Positions 11,156-21,974 of a stretch of 64,000 nucleotides of DNA are shown here, piece after piece (the stretch's first letter is position 1; every line of letters begins with the position of its first letter). The stretch lies in the NCBI GenBank assembly GCA_039621445.1, contig CP154956.1, forward strand, positions 25,915,233 through 25,979,232, in the 5' to 3' direction. Position numbers and translations under genes: made by a program. Origin of the DNA: Euglena gracilis (taxonomy: Eukaryota > Euglenida > Euglenophyceae > Euglenales). The notes under the pieces were generated by a model. That model searched no databases, was not told the DNA's origin, and worked only from the letters and a program-made list of their open reading frames with translations.

Positions 11156-11560
11156 TCAAACCTGTTTGTGGTGATGGTGATGAAGAGGTCGGCTTTGCCC
11201 ATCTTCCGCACGATGGCCATCCCGTCGTGGTAGAGCTGCGTCATGTACCGCGGCCCACCGACGAAGGAGCTGGGCAGCACGATGCGGCGGCCCACGGAGG
11301 CGGTGGGTGTGCCCTGCGTCGATTGCGTCACGACGTCCTGGTATCACTCCGCGCGGATGGTGGACTGGTTGTTGCGCAGCCAGGTGAGCTTCTGCTGCTC
11401 CACCTTGGCCCACTGCACCACCATCCACTCCTGGTACAACGCGCCGCAGTGCTGCAGGTACGACGGGCTGACGGCGTCGGGACGCGTCATAAGGTAGTAC
11501 TTGGTGTACTCCCGCAGCGTGACGTCGTTCTTCCGCGCGTTGGGCCGGCGCTCTAGTTGC
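11156..11560 (-). pseudogene. Helitron pre-Rep region
   Basis: Matches the conserved Helitron stretch just before Rep: RPNARKNDVTLREYTKYYL, LYQEWMVVQWAKVEQQKL, RRIVLPSSFVGGPRYMTQLY and GKADLFITITTN. There is an in-frame TGA at 11346-11344 (expected a sense codon in the AExYQ motif) and a frameshift near 11580 relative to the preceding part. The conserved protein continues at 10500 after the repeat-filled gap. Confidence 0.85.
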
Positions 11561-11586
11561 AGGTCTGCAGCGGCAACTCGGGTCGG

Positions 11587-12414
11587 TCAGCGCGTCGGCT
11601 GCACCACGGTCCGCTCGATACCTGTTGTCCACCCGTAGTCTCCGTACGGGAAGAGGAGGACAAAGTGCAGCGGGTCGTAGGACGGGTGCAGCTTGTTGAT
11701 GGTGACGAACCCAGGTCGTTGGCCTCGAACCCGCACGATGATGTCGGGGTGTGGCGGCAGCGCGCGCATCCAATTCTGGAAGGAATACGGCAACGTCGTT
11801 GGCGGTGGGCCGGTTGTAGCGACGGCGGTCTTGCTGGTGGCCGACGTTGCTGGCGATGCGCATCACAAAGCTGGGTGAAGGCTTCTTTACATAACCTTGG
11901 TTCACACTCAAATCTTGCTGCACATGTCGACACGATTTAATCAACTCGATTTCAGCAGTTTTTTTCTTTTACATTACAAAGCGGCCCGAAATTCCGTGTG
12001 CTTTGCGTTTTTTTTGGGGGAGGGAATTTGCATATATGAATAATGCTTTTGTAAACAGTCATCCGTACCATGTCAAACATAAAGTCTTTAATTTATATTT
12101 TGGTTCAAAACAGAATTCCGTTCAAAAAAGCCATGGTGGGATCGTGGATGTCGGCAGCCCGCTCAATCACCTGCACGTAGGGGCTGCAGCATCTCCGTCA
12201 GCTGCCGCACCACGTCAGGACGCAGCCGCTCACCCCACCGCAGCTGGGTGCGCGCGTCGACCTGCGCCTGCGTGTCCAGCACGTAGAGCTGCGCGCAGGA
12301 GTGCGGGAGCCCCGGCGGCGCCACCAACGCCCCCATGCAGTGGTGGACGGTGCCGTTGATCCTGAAGCTCTGCAGGCCGGAGGGGAACTGGCGTGGTAGC
12401 AATTTGACGCACAA
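11587..12414 (-). pseudogene. Helitron N-terminal domain, broken
   Basis: Two pieces. The first (12414-12163) contains FRINGTVHHCMGALV and CAQLYVLDTQAQVDAR, the start of the Helitron-like N domain. The second (about 11793-11587) contains VRGQRPGFVTINKLHPSYDPLHFVLLFPYGDYGW. Between them, about 11880-12160, is AT-rich sequence with no protein match, either an intron or an insertion. The second piece runs into a stop at 11587 because of a frameshift. Confidence 0.8.
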
Positions 12415-12542
12415 TTTAATTTATCACTTTAAAACACCATGCAAAATTAAAGTTACACCGCACTTACCGTACCGTATCTTAAACGTGAGGCTATTGTCCC
12501 ACGGTCGTTACTCCCAGCTTTTCACAACGAATTTGCACATAC

Positions 12543-13110
12543 AATGTCATTGTGGGGTTGGGGCCGAAAACTTTCCGGGGCCATAACTTTGGCCCCGTGG
12601 CTCGTTGGGCCTTGCTCTAAAATGTTTTAATAGGGTTTCTGGGGGTTCTACTTCCGAAAAGCTGCTTGGCTGGGGCTGACTGTCAAAATTTGGTGACCCA
12701 GTTTTAGCCGAAATGGCCTCAATGTGCATCGCGGGTGGAGGGGTTGGGGCGGAAAACTTGCCGGGGCCATAACTTTGGCCCCGTGGCTCGTTAGCCCTTG
12801 CTCTAAAATGTTTTAATAGGGTTTTTGGGGGTGCTCTTTCCAAAAAGCTGCTTGGCTGGGATGACTGTCAAAACTTGGTGACCCAGTTTTAGCCTAAATG
12901 CCCACAATGTGCATTGTGGGGGCGGGTTGGGGCCGAAAACTTGCCGGGGCCATAACTTTGGCCCCGTGGCTCGTTAGCCCTTGCTCTAAAAAGTTTTAAT
13001 AGGGTTTTTCGGGGTGCTCTTTCTGAAAAGCTGCTGGGCTGGGGCTGACTGTCAAAATTTGGTGACCCAGTTTTAGCCGAAATGCCCTCAATGTGCATTG
13101 TGGGGCCATT
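12543..13110. repeat. 185-bp satellite, block 1 (3 units)
   Basis: Three units of 184-191 bp starting near 12560, 12750 and 12940. Each has TTGCCGGGGCCATAACTTTGG followed by CCCCGTGG, forming a hairpin (CGGGGCC with GGCCCCG, 8-nt loop), then TTGCTCTAAAA, CTCTTTCCAAAAAGCTG and GACCCAGTTTTAGCC. Same family as 17340-19650. Confidence 0.9.
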
Positions 13111-13564
13111 TCTTCATTTCTTCATTCTTTCTTCATTGCTCCAGAAAACTTGTTCAGCACCCCAACTTGCTTCAGCACTGTAGCTTCAGAAATGCATCTT
13201 GTGCACTATTGGGAGAAAAAAGGGTTGGAATTAGGCATTCCCATTCCTTCGCACTTGGAATCACTGTTTTATCTTTGCACACATGCAACCATACTTGGTC
13301 GGACCGGGCATACGCTGTACACCGTCCCAAGGTGCATCCGTGCCACAACTCAACTCAGCACGGCTCCCCAGGCAAGCCTGCCCTCATTTTACCCCCCTAC
13401 ACCCAAAAGCGCGTCCGCATTTGCACGAACGCGGATTCCGAGCGTTACATCGCGCCCGTTATAAATTAGGGAGACAAGCGGGGCTGGCCCGTGCTGACGC
13501 ACGGGCCGGATGGCCCGATCCGAGGGCTGCATTTCGAACCCAGCCGCGGGCTCCAGCTCCCCCG
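13111..13564. other. No recognisable gene
   Basis: Unique-looking sequence between the 185-bp satellite and repeat X. A CCGTGC/GCACGG hairpin lies at 13488-13503. Short overlapping frames show no family resemblance. Confidence 0.4.
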
Positions 13565-14590
13565 GATGAGCGGAATGTGCGTTTCTTTGCGATTTGGACT
13601 GGAGCGTCCGTTGATTCAGATTGCGGCTGATTTCAGGTGTCTGCGGGTTGAGCTTCAGCCCTGTGCGGTTGTTGTACTGCACATTGAAGTTTTTGATTTT
13701 GGTGTCGCTGCCAGCGCGCAAAATGGCAGTTCCTAATTGAAGTTGTATGTCCACATCAGCCATGTCCTTGGAATTTGTATCACTGCTTATTTTCCCAGGT
13801 GGATTGAAGTTAATGGCCAGGAACGTATCCGACGAAATTATTTGTTGTGTGTATTACTTGCAATTTCCTGCAATCAAACGTTGGCTGCAGGCAGTTCAGG
13901 TGTGTGACTCAATTTTTTGTAGATCCCGTCCAGATTGGTGACGGCTGTGGCCGAAGTGAAGTGAATTATTTTGATTAAGTGAACATCCTGAAGACTTATA
14001 AATTGCTGTCAAATCATGTTGTTCATGGTAATTGGTGTCGGCCTGGTGTTGTGTTTTGCTTGCTTGCTGTGTATCTTGCAAGTTTGTTTACTTGAAATGT
14101 TGTGGATTATTGTTCTTTTTGGGTTCATTGGCTGTTGTTGAAATTGTCTGAACGACAAATTCAGTGAGGGATTTTTTTTTGTAGTCCCAGCTGCAAACTT
14201 TTGCAGTTTTCTTTTTCGCTCTGCTGGAAAACTGTTCGCCATGAAACTTACTCAGTAGTTTGTCCTTTTTTTAATCAGCAGTCAAGGATCCAATTCGCCT
14301 TTGGATTTAATTAGCCACCGACATTTTGCGCTGGCCCCTGTGGCTGAAAACTGGTTTTTTTAGTTTGATGTGCTCAAAACAGCTTCAACAGCCATTCAGC
14401 CACTGAAATCAATGAAGGGCCACCTTTTTTCTTTTTTTCCTGTGCTGGAAGAATGTTAATGCGCAAGTGCTGATTAAATCGGCAGTACCGCTGCAAATAA
14501 GATTCTTTGCCAGGTGCTGAGGAAATCGGCAGTAACCATGTTTTTTTTTGAACTTTTTTTCGAACTGCAGACTGAAACGCCCTTATTTGA
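13565..14590 (-). repeat. Dispersed repeat X, copy 2 (inverted)
   Basis: Reverse complement of 390-1418 with clear similarity over about 1 kb. It continues past the point where element D interrupts copy 1, which shows the uninterrupted form (gcaaagaaac followed by gcacattcc). One copy lies outside and one inside the 18.65-kb block. Confidence 0.7.
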
Positions 14591-15159
14591 CCAGTGCTGT
14601 GTGCATTTTTTGGGGGAGGGGACGTGAAAAAAGGCCTTTTTATTTTCGATGTGCAGCAAAAACTTTTGGAACTCCCCACGCAGTCAAGGTTTAAACAGGC
14701 GTGTGATCGCAATGGGATGCCTTGCAACAACCTTGGAATATCCTTTTAACGTTCGTAGATGGTAGTTTAGGTTCTCAACCTGGGCTTCTTGAGCACGATT
14801 TATTTTTGGGAGGGCGAGAGTGTCGCAGCAGTGAACGAGGAGCGCTAGGCAGTTTTTTGACAACGATTTTTGACGTTTTGGTGGGCTACAACTTGACTTG
14901 TGCCAAAGCACCTCAGGCTTGCGCCTCTTCGATAAAGGAGCAAGAAAATGCCCCCTATGGAACATTTTCTTGACTCGCCCAAAACATTCTTCCTCCAAAA
15001 GGAGAGCACCATGAAAGAGAAAGAGTGGTGGGGGGAAGAACCAAAAACTTGGAGCGGCCCTGAGTTTGGCCTGGTGGCCGGCTGAACCCTGTTGTGTGTC
15101 GCGGGATGTTTTGCGGGATCAGTTGATGGAAAGGAATTTCTTTCTTTCCACAAGTCGGG
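14591..15159. other. No recognisable gene
   Basis: AT-rich then mixed-composition sequence with short frames in several directions. None resembles a known family. Confidence 0.4.
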
Positions 15160-15320
15160 GGAAAAGCTGATTAAATCGGCGAATTTTTTTTGTATCCATG
15201 CGAAGCTTCGGGTTTTTCCAAAGGTTTTTTAATTTCTGAAAAAAAGCTGATTAAATCGGCGGGCGTTTTTTTGCATCCACCTGAAGGTTTTGGTGTTTCT
15301 CAATGTTTTTTTAGGCTAAG
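15160..15320. repeat. AT-rich 80-bp repeat, two extra units
   Basis: Two units with cores GCTGATTAAATCGGCG at 15167 and 15247, like those inside the Helitron but here outside any gene. Confidence 0.8.
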
Positions 15321-15499
15321 AGACACTGGAGACGTCATGATGAAAAAAGTCAAGGCATTTGTTCGTCTAAAAAGTCATTTTTTTTGATTAAACGTTGGCT
15401 TGCTGGGCTTGTGGAAGGGGAAGAAGGTGGCGATGATGACCTGAAAGGAGCAAAAGAAAGTTGCGAGATGTCGGATGTCGCAGTCGTGACAGCACCATG

Positions 15500-16785
15500 A
15501 CGCATGACGCTGATTAAATCCGTGGTCAGCATGATCATCATGGGTCATCATGTGTCGTAATGGGTCCTGATGGCCGTGATGGCCGTGATGGGTCCTGGTG
15601 GGTCCTGATGGGTCCTGATGGGTCCTTAGGGATCTTGATGACTCATGAAGGGTCCTCATTGGTCCTAGTGGGTCGTGATGGGTGTTGATTGGCCTTGATG
15701 GGCCTTGGTGGGTCCTGATGGGTCATGACCCATGATGCTGATTAAATTCGTGGCCAATTAAAGCACATGGGCCATCATGATGGCCATCATGGGTCACAAT
15801 CATGGGTCATCATCACACATCATGGGTCATGGGTCTTGATGGGTGCCAATGTGCCCTGGGGGTCCCGATGGGTCATGATGGGTCAGGCTGGGTCCTGATG
15901 GGTCCGGATGGGTCCTTATGGGCCCTTATTGGTCATGATGGGCCTTGATGGGTCCTCATGGGTCCTGATGGGTCCTAATGGGTCATGCCCCATGATGCTG
16001 ATTAAATCCGTGGCCAATTAAAGCACATGGGTCATGATGATGGCCAGCATGGGTCACGATGGGTCATAATGGGTCCTGGTGGGTACCAATGTTCCCTGTG
16101 GGTCCCGATGGGTCATGATGGCTCAGGATGGGTCCTGATGGGTCCGGATGGGTTAGGATGGGTTTTTATGGGTGGTTATGGGTCATGATGGGCCTTGATG
16201 GGTCCTGATGGGTCGTGATGGGTCCCGATGGGTCCTGATGGGCCTTGGTGGGTCCTGATGGGTCATATGGGTCCTCATGGGTCCTCAATTGCTCGTCATG
16301 GTGGGTTGTGATGGGTCATGATGGGTCATCATGCGTCACAATGTGTCTTGATGGGTCCTGATGGGTCATGATGGGTCCGGATGGGTCCTGATGTGTCCTG
16401 ATGGGTCCAGATGGGTCAGATGGGTCCCAATGGGTACAGCTGGGTTAGGATGGGTCCAGACGGGTCGGATGGGTCGTGATGTGTACTGATGGGTCTTGAT
16501 GGGTCCTGATGGGTCCTGATGGGTTCTGATGGGTCCTGATGGGCATTGATGGGTTCTGATGGGTCATGGTGGGTCCTCCTGGGCCCTGATGGCTCATATG
16601 CGTCCCAATGCGTCCTGATGTGTCCTGAAGGGTCAGTATGGGCCCGGATGGGGCCCGATGTGTCCTGATGGGTCCAGGTGGGTCGGATGGGTCCTAATGG
16701 GTCCAGCTGGGTCTGGATGGGTCCTGATGGGTCAGAATTGGTCCTGATGGGTCATGACGGTTATGGTGGGTCATGATGGATCATT
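15500..16785. repeat. GATGGGTCCT minisatellite with embedded core elements
   Basis: About 1.25 kb of irregular 10-bp units (GATGGGTCCT and variants such as GATGGGTCAT). Embedded at 15509, 15737 and 15997 is GCTGATTAAAT with CCGTGG, the last two followed by CCAATTAAAGCACATGGG, so the array also has a longer period of about 250 bp in its left part. Confidence 0.9.
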
Positions 16786-16936
16786 TTTCCAACATTTTAA
16801 CCCTCGGTGAGAAAGTGGTGAATGGGAGCGCACCCCTCGTTCTAATACTTTCCAAACGACATTGCGTACGCCTTCGATGTCCACGTCCTCCTCCATGGGT
16901 CCTTAACTTGGTTCATCTGAGAAGGGAGAGGGAATT

Positions 16937-17245
16937 TCAAAGTCCATGGAGGGAGCGTTTGGGTGGGGGGGGGCAACCGGGTAGAGAATAGCTTTTGAAC
17001 CAAGGACGCGCGGCGATCCACAACTTCTCCCCGTCCCCCACGCGGCTGCAGGCGACGTACAGCTGGCCATGCGAGAACACCGGCGACGGCAACCACAGCC
17101 CCACCCGCTCGAAGGTCTGGCCCTGCGCCTTGTTGATGGTCATGCAGTAGGCCAGGCGCACGGGGTACTGCCGGCGGGTGAAGGGCAGGTTTCCTTCGGT
17201 GTTCTCCGCGGAGGTCAGGTTGATGCGCGGCACGAAGACAGTCAA
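16937..17245 (-). pseudogene. Second Helitron helicase fragment (C-terminal motifs)
   Basis: Contains [40 protein letters not shown] and [16 protein letters not shown], the last helicase motifs of a Helitron RepHel protein. It overlaps the end of the 7012-7403 fragment in content ([10 protein letters not shown] to RRQYP) and lies upstream in reading direction, so it is a different copy. It is cut on its 5' side at 17245 by an A-rich junction, possibly an exon edge. Confidence 0.85.
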
Positions 17246-17339
17246 TTACAAAAAAAAAGGCACACACCATTCTCAAAGAGTCGTCTTCTCACTCTTGGTG
17301 GCGGCAAAGCGGCATCACCTTCATCGGCTACTTCACCTG

Positions 17340-19650
17340 AGAAGTTTGGGACACCCTGTTTTGGCTTAAATGCCCAAAAAACCTTGCCGGGGCCATAACT
17401 ATGGCCCCGTGGCCCGTTTGCCCTTGCTCTAAAAAAAGTTTCCACGGTTTTTGGGCGTCCTCTTTCCAAAACACTGAGGGGCTGGGGCTGGCTGGCCACT
17501 TTTGGACACCCAGTTTTGGCCCAAATGCTCTGAAGTGTACTTTCGGGGGGGCGGGGTTGGGGCCGAAACCTTGCCGGGGCCATAACTTTGGCCCCGTGGC
17601 CCGTTTGCCCTTGCTCTAAAAATTTTTTTCAGTGTTTTTGTGGTTCCTCTTTCCAAAAAACTGGGAGGTTGGGGCTGGCTGGCCAGTTTTCGCACCCAGT
17701 TTTGGCCCAAATGCTCTAAAATGTACTTTCGGGGGGCGGGGTTGGGGCCGAAAGCTTGCCGGGGCCATAACTTTGGCCCCGTGGCCCGTTTGCCCTTGCT
17801 CTTAAAAAAATTTCAGGGTTTTTGGGGGTCCTCTTTCCAAAAAAATAGGCGGCTGGGGCTGGCTGGCCAGTTCTGGACACCCAGTTTTGGCCCAAATGCT
17901 CTAAAATGTACTTTCGGGGGGCGGGGTTGGGGCCGAAAGCTTGCCGGGGCAATAACTTTGGCCCCGTGGCCCGTTTGCCCTTGCTCTAAAAAATTTTTTC
18001 AGGGTTTTTGGGGGTCCTCTTTCCAAAAAACTGGGGGTTTGGGGCTGGCTGGCCAGTTTTGGCACCCAGTTTTGGCCCAAATGCTCTAAAATGTACATTC
18101 GGGGGGCGGGGTTGGGGCCGAAACCTTGCCGGGGCCATAACATTGGCCCCGTGGTTCGTCAGCCCTTGCTCTAAAAATTTCTCTGGGTTTTTTTGGGGTG
18201 CTCTTTACAAAAATCTGCTTGGCTGGGGCTGACTGTCAAAATTTGGACACCCAGTTTTGGCCTAAATGCCCGGAATGTACATTGTGGGGGGGGGTTGGGT
18301 CCGTAAACTTGCCGGGGCAATAACGTTGGCCCCGTGGTTCGTTAGCCCTTGCTCTAAAAAAATTTTCTGGGGGTTTTTGGGGTTCTCTTTCCAAAAAACT
18401 GCTTGGCTGGGGCTGACTGTCAAAATTTGGACACCCAGTTTTGGCCTAAATGCCCGGAATGTACATTGTCCGGGGGGGGTTGGGTCCGTAAAATTGCCGG
18501 GGCCATAACTTTGGCCCCGTGGTTCGTTAGCCCTTGCTCTAAAAAAATTTTCTGAGGTTTTTTTGGGGGTGCTCTTTCCAAAAAACTGCTTGGCTGGGGC
18601 TGACTGTCAAAATTTGGACACCCAGTTTTGGCCTAAATGCCCGGAATGTACATTGTCCGGGAGGGGGTCCGTAAACTTGCCGGGGCCATAACTTTGGCCC
18701 CGTGGTTCGTTAGCCCTTGCTCTAAAATTTTTATCTAGGATTTTTGGGGGTTCTCTTTCCAAAAAAACTGGGCGGCTGGGGCTGACTGTCAAAATTGGGC
18801 ACCCAGTTTTATCTAAATGCCCCGGAATGCACATTGTGGGGGGGTGGGGGTCGAAAACTTGCCGGGGCCATAACTTTGGCCCCGTGGCCCGTTTGCCCTT
18901 GCTCTAAAAATTTTTTTTGCGGTTTTTGGGGGTGCTCTTTCCAAAAAACTGGGTGGCCCCGGCTGTGTTGCAAAGGTTTTGGTCACACCGAAAGCTTCGC
19001 TCCGCGTCCTCGAAGATGGTGATCTTCGGGATCTTCTCGGGCTTGGGTCCTGGGTGCTTGTGGGTCCCGGTAAACTTTCCCATACTTTCCCCGTGGGTTT
19101 TGCTCTAAAAACTTTTTTGGGGTGCTCTTCAAAAATTGCCCTGCTTGGCTTTGGCCTTTGGTTGCCCGGAATGTACGGTGGGGGTTGTGGGTCCTAAACT
19201 TGCCGGGGTGCCTGGCCGTGGGGCGTTTGGTCTGGGGGTTTGGGGGTTGCTTGCTGGTGGGGCTGCTCAAAATTTGGACACCCAGTTTTGGCCTAAATGC
19301 CCGGAATGTACATTGTGGGGGGGGGTTGGGTCCTTGTGGGGCCATGTTTGGCCCCTGTTCGCCTTCTGGGGTTTTTGGGGGCCGGTTTCCGGGCTTGGCT
19401 GGGGGTGTCAAAATTGGAAAATTTTGCCCGTGTACTTTTTTGGGTCCAAACTTCACCACTTTTTGGCTGCAAAATTTTTTTCTTTTTTTTCCTGTCCAAA
19501 AATGCTTGGCTTGGTCCTGACTGTTTTTGGGGCAATTTGGCTCGTTTGCCCTCGCCCGAAATGTACTCTTCGGGGGGGCGGGTTGGCCAAAAACCCATGC
19601 CCCACCGTGCCTTTTTAAAAGAATTCGGGGCGGGTGCTCTTGTTTAAGCC
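17340..19650. repeat. 185-bp satellite, block 2 (about 9 good units plus a decayed tail)
   Basis: Units of 181-190 bp with TTGCCGGGGC at 17383, 17573, 17755, 17940, 18127, 18312, 18495, 18676 and 18857. After about 19000 the order decays into partial units and G/T-rich text, where TCCTCGAAGATGGTGATCTT appears twice (19007 and 19687). Confidence 0.9.
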
Positions 19651-20213
19651 CGGCTTGTGTTTTTGGTCATAAACTTTCGTTCCACGTCCTCGAAGATGGT
19701 GATCTTGGGGATCTTCTCTCTTTGGGGTGTCCTTGTTTGTCCGGGCGTGTGTGGAAATCTTCCTTTCCCTTCTCCTTTTCCTTTCCTCCTGCGGGTTGGG
19801 ATCGGCCAAAAGTCTCAGCCCTTCGAGGCATCCTCCCTCATGAAAGCCCTGAATGAAACATTGAAAAGGGTGAGGATGAGACACAGGACAACCTCTCCAT
19901 TGACGTAAGCAGAAGCTGCAAGACGACAGCCGGAACCCTCACATTCTGGGCTTAAAGCTGCAAGGGAATGGAAACAAAGACCCCCAATTAGGAATTCCCT
20001 AAATAGGCCGTAAACCTTTACACTCCAACTCGTGAACGTATTTAAAGCACAGGTCGGGACCGGGCACGCGACCTGCACGAAACCGAGGCGGTTCCGACGA
20101 ACCCTGTCCCGTCGGCGGGTGCTGCTGCGTTGCCGCCAAATGTACCCCTATGGCGCACATTCGCGTCCGCATTCGCCGAAAGCGCGATGGAATCTGTCCA
20201 CACGGCTTCGGTT
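19651..20213. other. No recognisable gene
   Basis: Spacer between the decayed 185-bp array and the terminal 215-bp satellite. No family resemblance in any frame. Confidence 0.4.
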
Positions 20214-20509
20214 ATGGTTAGGAGATCGCCGACCTCTACCTGGGGAGGAGCGCTCGTTTTTAGAGCGCCAGCGCGGCCGATTTCGGCCGAAAATGACCGA
20301 AAAATGACGTTTTGGGGGGCGTCCGTTGCCAAAGTGCTATTTTGCGCCTCCCGGGCGGTAATTGCTGCCTTTTACGCACGCCCGCCGCGGGCAAAAATGC
20401 GCCTGTCCGCCCGCCGCCCTTCGCAACAGTTAGGCAAACGATCGCCGACCTCTGCCCGGGCGGAGCGCTCGTTTTTAGAGCGCCAGCGCGGCCGATTTCG
20501 GCCGCAAAT
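20214..20509 (+). repeat. 215-bp satellite, right end of the block (1.4 monomers)
   Basis: Begins in mid-monomer (ggttaggagatcgccgacc) and ends GGCCGCAAAT at the junction with LINE1. Same orientation as array 1. Confidence 0.9.
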
Positions 20510-20515
20510 GACATC
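20510..20515. repeat. 6-bp target-site duplication, right (GACATC)
   Basis: Second copy of the duplication flanking the 18.65-kb block; LINE1 resumes at 20516. Confidence 0.8.
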
Positions 20516-21472
20516 CTTCCCAAAGACACTGATGATTGTTTACGGACAGCCTTCAATGAACTTGGCCAAATAGCCCCACTGCCACAATGGGCCACTGACA
20601 AAAATTTGATCCCTCAGGCACAGTCTCCACACAATTCACAACGTTGGTGGAATCAGCAGAGCATGCTTGCCCGCCAGAAAACACTTCGGGACACACTGAA
20701 TGGACCTGATGCTGTACGCTTTGCAAGCCAATGCCAACCACACGCTATGGCATGGGCCGCTTTGACACCATCTCAAGGACTCCGCACCCTGTTGCCCACG
20801 GCTGAATTCCGCTGCACACTTCGTTGGTCCCTTGGAATGACTCTCACACCAATGGAATCCGATCCCAACCTCTGTCCCAAATGCTTTGGACAATCAGATT
20901 TTCTCGGACACCACCTCGTTTGCTGCAAATCAAACTTCATCACCCGGCGGCACGGGGCGGTACAAGATTTTCTGACAACCACAACACAGAAGGCAGGATT
21001 TACAGCCCGTAAAGAACAACGAGCTGATGACCGTTCCCGGCCTGGAGATATCTTCATTCCTCGCTTGGACAGTGATGGACCCGTTGCAGTGGATGTGACA
21101 ATCCGCCACACCCTTGCGCAAAGTCATCCGCTGCGAAGTGCAGAGAGCCTTTCACAATGGCAAACACGTCAGGAGGCTGAAAAGCATGCCAAATATGATG
21201 CAACATGCCAACGACTGGGCTGGCGGTTGACGCCATTCGTCATGGATTGCTATGGGGGCATGGGACAAGAAGCGCGCTCCTTAATGGCCACCCTCCTCAA
21301 GGCCCTTCTGGGGCAGCGGGAAGGGTGGCAGCGGCGGGCCGCAGAAGCAGACATTTGGCAAGGCCTGTCCTTCACACTTATCAGAGAAATCAGCAGACAG
21401 CTCGTTTGGAGCTTGTATTCTTCCAAAGATGAGATCACCCTGTCTTCTGCCCACTCACCCTATTCTGTCTGA
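20516..21472 (+). pseudogene. LINE1 ORF, C-terminal part with zinc knuckle and restriction-like endonuclease
   Basis: Continuation of the LINE1 frame after the inserted block, to a TGA at 21470. Domains: WWNQQS and QCQPHAMAWAALTP; a CCHC-type finger LCPKC-x7-GHHLVCC; then a restriction-like endonuclease region RPGDIFIPRL, VAVDVTIRH, KHAKYDATCQRLGWRLTPFVMDC, which fits the RPD..DVT..K pattern of R2/NeSL-type non-LTR elements. Ends with HSPYS. It is about two-thirds identical by eye to LINE2. Elements of this class usually insert at fixed target sequences, which agrees with both LINEs sitting at one LTR motif. Confidence 0.85.
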
Positions 21473-21954
21473 AGGCCTTTGAGCGCAAACTCTCAACCAA
21501 ATAACCAACCTTGAACTCTCACCTGCCAAGTTTTTAACCCCTAGTTACCCCGTGAGCTGAGCAGAGCCACACGCTGAGCCAAAGACAAATCCATGGGTCA
21601 CATATCACATAGACACGCAGAGAGGCAAAACACAACAAAAGCCAAAACCCGACACAAACACGCCATCCTGTGGCAAAAGCGGTACAAACGCCCCCCTCCC
21701 CGCCCAATATATATTGAAGGTGACCTTTGCTCATCTTCCGCTAACCACCGACCTCCACAACAAGTATCACTCAGTAGCTCCTTTGTACATTACACCCACA
21801 GTATAATCTACCCGCGACCTGTGGCGGCACAGGGAGTCACAAGGGGGTTCCTCTTGTGGCGAGGGCCAAAAGAGACGTTTCCCTGGGCCCGGGGAACGGT
21901 TTGGGTGAAGCTGTGCTACCCACCGTGAAGATTCTGGATTTCACTTCTCAAAAA
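21473..21954 (+). other. LINE1 3' untranslated region
   Basis: Shares with the LINE2 3' region a TATATATTGAAGGTGA-like line and CTCATCTTCCGC (21706-21740), the stretch GCGACCTGTGGCGGCACAGG (21817), CCCTGGGCCCGGGG (21882) and GAAGCTGTGCTACCCACCGTG (21908). It ends in an A run directly before the target-site copy at 21955. Confidence 0.75.
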
Positions 21955-21970
21955 ACAGGTGGTATTATTG
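21955..21970 (+). other. Target-site copy between LINE1 and LINE2
   Basis: ACAGGTGGTATTATTG, identical over 16 bp to 24282-24297. It serves as right duplication of LINE1 and left duplication of LINE2. Confidence 0.75.
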
Positions 21971-21974
21971 CTAT

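Larger units (their letters stand above)
7012..12414 (-). mobile_element. Decayed Helitron encoding a Rep-helicase
   Basis: Read on the minus strand, fragments follow the order of a Helitron RepHel protein: N-terminal domain (12414-11587), pre-Rep region (11560-11156), HUH Rep nuclease (about 10500-9774), post-Rep linker with Walker A (9770-8690) and the rest of the Pif1-type helicase (8078-7012). Two gaps inside the protein, 8083-8680 and 10505-11150, are filled with the same AT-rich 80-bp tandem repeats. In-frame stops, frameshifts and a changed Walker A lysine show it is not active. I could not define the Helitron 5' TC or 3' hairpin-CTRR ends. Confidence 0.85.
1858..20509. mobile_element. 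18.65-kb satellite-bounded insertion in LINE1
   Basis: Everything between the two GACATC copies. The first base pairs are AAATGACCG and the last are GGCCGCAAAT, both the same phase of the 215-bp satellite monomer, so the block begins and ends at one monomer position. There are no terminal inverted repeats that I can see. Inside are 22 satellite monomers, a decayed Helitron, other tandem arrays and a copy of repeat X. Whether it moved in as one piece or as a short satellite insert that grew and was itself invaded cannot be told from sequence alone. Confidence 0.65.

Noticed and set aside
1858-20509. The whole block as one Helitron
   Set aside because: Helitrons insert between A and T without target duplication; here a 6-bp duplication is seen and the Helitron remnant lies in the interior.
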